A stretch of 64,000 nucleotides of DNA, from NCBI RefSeq assembly GCF_001651865.1, contig NZ_LPUX01000062.1, positions 186,001-250,000 of the forward strand, in the 5' to 3' direction. The position numbers and the translations under genes were made by a program. The notes under the pieces were generated by a model. That model did not search any database, was not told the origin of the DNA, and saw only the letters and a program-made list of their open reading frames with translations. Source of the stretch: Sinorhizobium glycinis. GTDB lineage: Bacteria > Pseudomonadota > Alphaproteobacteria > Rhizobiales > Rhizobiaceae. This document shows, piece after piece, positions 59,290 through 64,000 of the stretch (position 1 is the stretch's first letter; each line of letters begins with the position of its first letter).

Positions 59290-59384
59290 CGGACGCCGAA
59301 GACGGGTCCGTTCACCGGTTTTGCCACAGCCTCTTGGGGTGGCAGGCCAGACCTCGCAAACCGTTGCTCTTCAAGGAGGACACC
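59290..59384 (+). ncRNA. ROSE-type RNA thermometer in the hsp20 leader
   Basis: Hairpins: CGGAC/GTCCG around CCG-AAGA-CGG (59290-59310), and CGGTTT/AAACCG (59316-59363) enclosing TGCCAC/GTGGCA. The last hairpin pairs TTGCTCT (59364-59370) with AGGAGGA of the ribosome site; G66 of TTGC faces a G of the Shine-Dalgarno, the G-G mismatch typical of ROSE elements. At low temperature this should hide the ribosome site of hsp20 and open on heating. The leader left of 59290 and the gap back to 58986 hold no gene. Confidence 0.78.
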
Positions 59385-59846
59385 ATGCGTCATTTCGATT
59401 TTTCTCCCCTCTATCGCTCCACCGTAGGCTTCGACCGGCTGTTCACGATGCTTGACAGCCTGGGCCAGCCCGATCAGGCACAGACCTACCCGCCCTACAA
59501 TATCGAGCGCACCGGCGAAAACGCCTACCGCATCACCATGGCCGTTGCCGGCTTCGACGAAAGCGAGCTTTCCGTCGAGGCGCGTGAAAACACGCTGACG
59601 ATCAAGGGCGAGAAGAGCGAGGAGAAGGGTGATGAGACCCAGTTTCTCCATCGCGGCATCGCCAAGCGCGCCTTTGAGCGCCGCTTCCAGCTTGCCGACC
59701 ATGTCGAGATCCGAGCCGCTTCGCTGAAGAACGGCCTGCTTCATGTCGATCTCGTGCGCGAGATTCCGGAAGCCGCCAAGCCGCGCCGCATCGAAATCAC
59801 TTCGGTCTCCTCGCAGCCGAAGCAGATCGAGGCGCAGAACGCCTAA
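59385..59846 (+). CDS. Small heat-shock protein Hsp20 (IbpA-type)
   Basis: 153 residues, MRHFDFSPLYRSTVGFDRLFTMLD onward, the class A rhizobial sHSP start. The alpha-crystallin domain spans about residues 40-130 with NAYRITMAVAGFDESELSVEARENTLTIKGEK, ending with a short IEITS-type C-terminal anchor. It is an ATP-independent chaperone that holds unfolded proteins. ATG 59385 follows AAGGAGG (59373-59379). Heat control by the ROSE leader is expected. Confidence 0.94.
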   Translation: MRHFDFSPLYRSTVGFDRLFTMLDSLGQPDQAQTYPPYNIERTGENAYRITMAVAGFDESELSVEARENTLTIKGEKSEEKGDETQFLHRGIAKRAFERRFQLADHVEIRAASLKNGLLHVDLVREIPEAAKPRRIEITSVSSQPKQIEAQNA

Positions 59847-59869
59847 CTTGAGCGATCAGGCCTTTAGGG

Positions 59870-59897
59870 ACGGCGCCTTTCGGGGCGCCGTTTTCTT
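59870..59897 (+). terminator. Rho-independent terminator of hsp20
   Basis: ACGGCGCC (59870-59877) and GGCGCCGT (59884-59891) with a 6-nt loop, followed by TTTTCTTAT. It is 23 bp after the stop. Confidence 0.85.
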
Positions 59898-59925
59898 ATA
59901 GGGCTTTTCTGCCATGCTGCGGTTA

Positions 59926-60972
59926 TCAGCAGGCGTCGAGGAACTGGTCGACGTCCTCGGCCTGGGTGGCAAAGCTCGTGACGAGGCGGTAGAGGCCCTC
60001 ATCCTCGGCAAGGCTGCCGGCAAGATCGTGCGGCACCGGCCAGTCGTGGAAGACCGCCCCCTGCTGCTTCAGCCGCGCGGCAACGCTGCGCTTCAGGATT
60101 ACGAAGACCTCGTTGGCGTCCGGCGTCCAGGCGAGCCTGCTCTCGGCCGAAGCCGAAATTCCCTCCGCCAGGCGGCGGGCCATGGCGTTCGCATGGCGGG
60201 CGAGATCGAGCCAGAGGTCGCCGGCGAGATAGGCTTCGAACTGGGCGGCAATGAAGCGCGACTTCGAGAAGAGTTGGGCCGCGCGCTTGCGCAGGAAATG
60301 CATGTCGTGCGCTTGGGAAAGGTCGAAGAGAATCAGGGCTTCGGCGCACCAGCAGCCGTTCTTCGTGCCGCCGAAGGACAGGACGTCAACGCCGCGCTTC
60401 CAGGTCATCTCGGCCGGCGTCACATCAAGGCTGACGAGGGCATTGGCGAAGCGCGCGCCGTCCATGTGCAGCGGCAGCCTGTGGGATTTGGCGATCGAGG
60501 CAATGGCCTCGATCTCCGCCAGCGAATAGACGGTGCCGCTCTCGGTCGCCTGCGTCAGCGTCACCGCCATCGGCTGGCCGCCATGCACGAATTCCGGCGG
60601 AAAGCGGCGGATCTCGGCCTCGAGCCGCGTTGCGTCCATCTTGCCAAGCTCGCCGTCCACAGGGCTCAGCCTGGCGCCATGCGAGAAAAATTCCGGCGCG
60701 CCGCATTCGTCGACATTCACATGCGCTGCCCGGTGGCAGAAGACGACGCCGCCCGGACGATTGGCGCTCGCCAGCGCAAGCGAGTTGGCGGCCGTTCCGG
60801 TGGCGACGAAGAACACCGCGATGTCCTTTTCGAAGATCTCCGACAGCCGCTTTTCCACTTTCCGGTCGAGGTCGCTCGTGCCGTAGGCGGAGACATAGCC
60901 GTGCGCATGTGCGGCGAGGTTTTCGGAAATGGCCGGATGGGCGCCAGCCCAGTTGTCGGAGGCAAAGATCAT
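59926..60972 (-). CDS. Low-specificity threonine aldolase (beta-eliminating lyase family)
   Basis: 348 residues, PLP fold type I. FFVATGTAANSLALA holds the phosphate-binding region, HMDGARFANAL the PLP-ring Asp, and LSFGGTKNGCWCAEAL the Schiff-base Lys. The enzyme splits threonine or allo-threonine to glycine and acetaldehyde. ATG 60972 is used (MIFASDNWAGAHP); TTG 60978 is the alternative. Divergent from gltB across 555 bp that contain palindromes but no supported gene. Confidence 0.9.
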   Translation of the reverse strand: MIFASDNWAGAHPAISENLAAHAHGYVSAYGTSDLDRKVEKRLSEIFEKDIAVFFVATGTAANSLALASANRPGGVVFCHRAAHVNVDECGAPEFFSHGARLSPVDGELGKMDATRLEAEIRRFPPEFVHGGQPMAVTLTQATESGTVYSLAEIEAIASIAKSHRLPLHMDGARFANALVSLDVTPAEMTWKRGVDVLSFGGTKNGCWCAEALILFDLSQAHDMHFLRKRAAQLFSKSRFIAAQFEAYLAGDLWLDLARHANAMARRLAEGISASAESRLAWTPDANEVFVILKRSVAARLKQQGAVFHDWPVPHDLAGSLAEDEGLYRLVTSFATQAEDVDQFLDAC

Positions 60973-61112
60973 TGGCAACTCATCCTGTCTGTCAGCCTCG
61001 GCGGCCGTTTCGGCGAGACCATAGCCGAGTTCGTCCGACAGGCAATGCTTTGGCTTCGCGTAATGCCAACAGGAGACCAGTTTGAAACCAAAGCGAAGAA
61101 AGCAGACCGGGT

Positions 61113-61142
61113 GCGTAATTTTATTTCAAAACCGCGTAATTT
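61113..61142. promoter_or_regulatory. Direct repeat GCGTAATTT upstream of gltB
   Basis: GCGTAATTT occurs at 61113-61121 and 61134-61142, 21 bp (two helical turns) apart, around the AT-rich TATTTCAAAA. Such spacing suits a dimeric regulator binding one face. Inference only. Confidence 0.35.
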
Positions 61143-61224
61143 CTGGCAATGTTCGGGAAGATTCCCTCTACTATTTGCGGCTCTGCCCCTTGCGGAAGGG
61201 GGCGCTTTCTGGCATAGAGCGCAT

Positions 61225-61253
61225 GAAATAGGACAGGTTTGCTGTCCTATTTC
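61225..61253. promoter_or_regulatory. Perfect 12-bp inverted repeat between threonine aldolase and gltB genes
   Basis: GAAATAGGACAG and CTGTCCTATTTC are exact reverse complements around GTTTG. No T-run follows, so an operator is more likely than a terminator. It lies 275 bp before the gltB ATG and about 250 bp before the threonine aldolase start. Confidence 0.5.
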
Positions 61254-61527
61254 GGTCTAGGGACCGGAACAATCGCTGGAAGGACCGCGAAAGGCGGCCT
61301 TGGGCGGGGAGCGCAAGGGGTTTGGCCGGATTTCATTCGGCTGGTATCGCCTGCCATCACCATGGTCGCGGACATTCGTGCCTGATGGGCCGCGCTTCAT
61401 TTGCGACCTGATCAGGATCATGCGACGATAATGGCCCGGTTTGCCGCAACGCGGAGAACGCGACGCGGCGACGGGCGCGCTGGCCGCGGTATGCCCGGAA
61501 TTTCCGGGTGCAACAGGAGGGAAGACG

Positions 61528-64000
61528 ATGACGGATCATTCGCCATCACAACAGATTGGGCTCAACCTCGCACTCGACGCTGCGACGGCTGTAAAAGCGC
61601 CCGCATTCCCCTCCGGTCTGCCGCGAAAACAGGGCCTCTACGATCCGCGCAACGAACATGATGCCTGCGGCGTCGGTTTCGTCGCGCATATGAAAGGGGA
61701 GAAGTCCCACCAGATCGTCCGCGACGGCCTCTTCATGCTCGAAAACCTGACGCACCGCGGTGCGGTCGGCGCCGACCCGCTGATGGGCGACGGTGCGGGC
61801 ATTCTCGTGCAGATTCCCGACCGCTTCTTCCGGGAGGAGATGGCAAGCCAGGGCGTCACCCTGCCCAAGGCCGGCGAATATGCCGTCGGTTATCTGTTCA
61901 TGCCGCGCGACGAAAAGCTGATCGCCCACTTCAAGGAGGTGATCAGCGAAGTTGTTGCCGAGGAAGGCCAGCATCTGCTCGGTTTCCGCGACGTGCCTGT
62001 CGACAACTCGTCGCTCTCCAAGGCGCCCGACATCTCAGCCACCGAGCCGCACCACGTGCAGGTCTTCATCGGCGCCGGCCGCGACGCTGCCACCAATGCG
62101 GAGTTCGAGCGGCGGCTGTTCACCCTGCGCAAGGTGATTTCCAACCGCATCTATGCGGAGGCGGATGGCGGCGACCTCGGCTTCTATGTGGTATCGCTGT
62201 CGACCTCGACCATCGTCTACAAGGGTATGTTCCTCGCCTATCAGGTCGGCGCCTATTACAAGGACCTCGCCGACGTGCGCTTCGAGTCGGCGGTGGCGCT
62301 GGTTCACCAGCGGTTCTCGACGAACACCTTCCCGTCGTGGAAGCTCGCACATCCCTACCGCATGGTGGCTCACAACGGCGAAATCAACACGCTGCGCGGC
62401 AACGTCAACTGGATGGCGGCGCGGCAGGCGTCGGTTTCCTCGCCGCTTTTCGGTGACGACATCTCCAAGCTCTGGCCTATCTCCTACGAGGGGCAGTCGG
62501 ATACCGCCTGCTTCGACAACGCGCTCGAGTTCCTCGTCCAGGGCGGCTATTCGCTGTCGCATGCGGTGATGATGCTGATCCCGGAGGCCTGGGCCGGCAA
62601 CCAGCTCATGTCGCCCGAACGCAAAGCGTTCTACGAGTATCACGCGGCGCTCATGGAGCCGTGGGACGGACCGGCGGCGGTCGCCTTCACCGACGGTCGC
62701 CAGATCGGCGCCACGCTCGACCGCAACGGTCTGCGTCCGGCCCGCTACATCGTCACCAGCGACGACCGCGTCATCATGGCGTCGGAAGCTGGCGTGCTGC
62801 CGGTCGATGAGGACAAGATCGTCAAGAAGTGGCGCCTGCAGCCGGGCAAGATGCTGCTGATCGACATGGAAGAGGGCCGCATCATCTCCGACGAGGAGGT
62901 GAAGTCGTCGCTTGCCGGCAAGCATCCCTACCGCCAGTGGCTCGACGATACCCAGCTCATTCTCGAAGACCTGAAGCCAGTCGAGCCGCGGGCACTGCGC
63001 CGCGACGTGTCGCTGATCGACCGCCAGCAGGCCTTCGGCTACTCGCAGGAAGACACCAAGCTCCTGATGTCGCCGATGGCGACGACCGGCCAGGAAGCGA
63101 TCGGCTCGATGGGCACCGACACGCCGATCTCGGCGATGTCCGACAAGCCGAAGCTGCTCTACACCTATTTCAAGCAGAACTTCGCTCAGGTCACCAACCC
63201 GCCGATCGACCCGATCCGCGAGGAACTGGTGATGAGCCTCGTGTCGTTCATCGGTCCGCGGCCGAACATCCTTGACCACGCCGGCATGGCGCATGCCAAG
63301 CGGCTGGAAGTCCGCCAGCCGATCCTGACGAATGGCGACCTCGAGAAGATCCGTTCGATCGGCCACACCGAGGACCGCTTCGACACGAAGACGCTCGACT
63401 TCACCTACGACATTTCGCGCGGTGCCGAAGGCATGCCGGAAATGCTCGACCGGCTCTGCGAGCGCGCCGAAGCGGCCGTCAAGGGCGGCTACAACATCAT
63501 CGTGCTGTCCGACCGGCAGATCGGGCCGGATCGCGTTGCGATCCCCGCGCTGTTGGCGACCGCTGCCGTGCACCACCACCTGATCCGCAAGGGCCTGCGC
63601 ACTTCGGTCGGCCTGGTGCTGGAATCGGGCGAGCCGCGCGAGGTGCATCACTTCTGCCTGCTCGCCGGCTATGGCGCGGAAGCGATCAACCCCTATCTCG
63701 CCTTCGACACGCTCGTCGACATGCACAAGCGCGGCGATTTCCCGAAGGAAGTCGACGAGAAGGAGGTCGTCTACCGCTACATCAAGGCGGTCGGAAAGGG
63801 CATCCTCAAGGTCATGTCCAAGATGGGCATTTCGACCTACCAGTCCTATTGCGGCGCGCAGATCTTCGATGCCGTCGGCCTGTCGTCGAAGCTGGTCGAC
63901 AAGTACTTCTTCGGCACGGCAACGACGATCGAAGGCATTGGGCTGGAGGAGATCGCCGCCGAGACGGTCGCCCGCCACAAGGCGGCCTTCGGCGCCGATC
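61528..64000 (+). CDS. gltB: Glutamate synthase (NADPH) large subunit, 3' end outside window
   Basis: 824 residues are visible, about half of the usual 1,500-plus. ATG 61528 follows AGGAGG. A 46-residue propeptide precedes Cys47 (HDACGVGFVAHM), the N-terminal nucleophile of the glutaminase domain; RFSTNTFPSW and HNGEINTLRGN belong to it. The central and start of the FMN-binding synthase regions follow (SQEDTKLLMSPMATTGQEAIGSMG, VLSDRQIGPDRVAIPALLATAAVHHHLIRKG). With GltD it makes two glutamates from glutamine and 2-oxoglutarate. The frame is unbroken to the edge. Confidence 0.96.
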   Translation, partial: MTDHSPSQQIGLNLALDAATAVKAPAFPSGLPRKQGLYDPRNEHDACGVGFVAHMKGEKSHQIVRDGLFMLENLTHRGAVGADPLMGDGAGILVQIPDRFFREEMASQGVTLPKAGEYAVGYLFMPRDEKLIAHFKEVISEVVAEEGQHLLGFRDVPVDNSSLSKAPDISATEPHHVQVFIGAGRDAATNAEFERRLFTLRKVISNRIYAEADGGDLGFYVVSLSTSTIVYKGMFLAYQVGAYYKDLADVRFESAVALVHQRFSTNTFPSWKLAHPYRMVAHNGEINTLRGNVNWMAARQASVSSPLFGDDISKLWPISYEGQSDTACFDNALEFLVQGGYSLSHAVMMLIPEAWAGNQLMSPERKAFYEYHAALMEPWDGPAAVAFTDGRQIGATLDRNGLRPARYIVTSDDRVIMASEAGVLPVDEDKIVKKWRLQPGKMLLIDMEEGRIISDEEVKSSLAGKHPYRQWLDDTQLILEDLKPVEPRALRRDVSLIDRQQAFGYSQEDTKLLMSPMATTGQEAIGSMGTDTPISAMSDKPKLLYTYFKQNFAQVTNPPIDPIREELVMSLVSFIGPRPNILDHAGMAHAKRLEVRQPILTNGDLEKIRSIGHTEDRFDTKTLDFTYDISRGAEGMPEMLDRLCERAEAAVKGGYNIIVLSDRQIGPDRVAIPALLATAAVHHHLIRKGLRTSVGLVLESGEPREVHHFCLLAGYGAEAINPYLAFDTLVDMHKRGDFPKEVDEKEVVYRYIKAVGKGILKVMSKMGISTYQSYCGAQIFDAVGLSSKLVDKYFFGTATTIEGIGLEEIAAETVARHKAAFGAD

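Noticed and set aside
61201..61240. Possible sigma-54 promoter (TGGCAT...GC) before gltB
   Set aside because: The GG and GC elements are 8 bp apart rather than the required 10.
59914..61260. 448-residue plus-strand frame over the threonine aldolase gene
   Set aside because: Shadow of the minus-strand gene, whose PLP motifs are unambiguous.

Overview
The window reads as the main chromosome of an Ensifer/Sinorhizobium-type alphaproteobacterium. It is GC-rich and carries rhizobial intergenic palindromes (RIME-like and related elements), a CpdR response regulator, a bacterial aa3 oxidase subunit IV, a three-subunit PntAA/PntAB/PntB transhydrogenase, heterotetrameric sarcosine oxidase genes, a ROSE-type thermosensor before a small heat-shock gene, and an intergenic sRNA matching the rhizobial MmgR (alpha-r8) family. 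The species assignment is an inference from gene content and remembered gene order; no database was searched.

Layout. 1-2.8 kb: a WD40 protein cut by the window edge, a COG0523 (CobW-type) metal GTPase with a histidine-rich loop, and a creatininase-family amidohydrolase. 2.9-6.3 kb: MarR and LacI regulators, a 2-hydroxyacid dehydrogenase and a class-I glutamine amidotransferase-like hydrolase. 6.7-10.2 kb: oxidase subunit IV and the pntAA-pntAB-pntB operon. 10.4-13.8 kb: a class III nucleotide cyclase, a DUF992 secreted protein, a TPR lipoprotein and rpsU. 14.1-19.3 kb: soxBDAG, which demethylates sarcosine to glycine. 19.6-31.5 kb: a MaoC-like hydratase and a full glycogen operon read on the minus strand in the order glgP-glgB-glgC-glgA-pgm-glgX.

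31.8-40.1 kb: a solitary TadG-like protein, then a three-gene minus-strand operon encoding a transglutaminase-DUF2126 fusion, a circularly permuted ATP-grasp/alpha-E fusion, and a second transglutaminase. Family knowledge predicts a peptide-synthesising or peptide-tagging system whose product is unknown. This is the best candidate in the window for an under-described system. 40.3-46.2 kb: small accessory enzymes (VOC, DUF1579, DUF899, GFA), a MarR regulator with a perfect palindromic operator, a nucleoside deoxyribosyltransferase and ilvD.

46.5-55.1 kb looks accessory. It holds a large cyclase/ATPase/TPR sensor with two zinc ribbons, a peroxiredoxin-like gene, several repeat elements, an AraC regulator, a soluble chemoreceptor-like protein and the C-terminal stump of a cheB gene, and it ends at a tRNA-Val gene. 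55.2-64 kb returns to conserved chromosome: cpdR, an N-formylglutamate amidohydrolase-like gene, the mmgR sRNA, hisN, an alpha/beta hydrolase, the ROSE-controlled hsp20, a threonine aldolase and the 5' half of gltB, which runs off the right edge.
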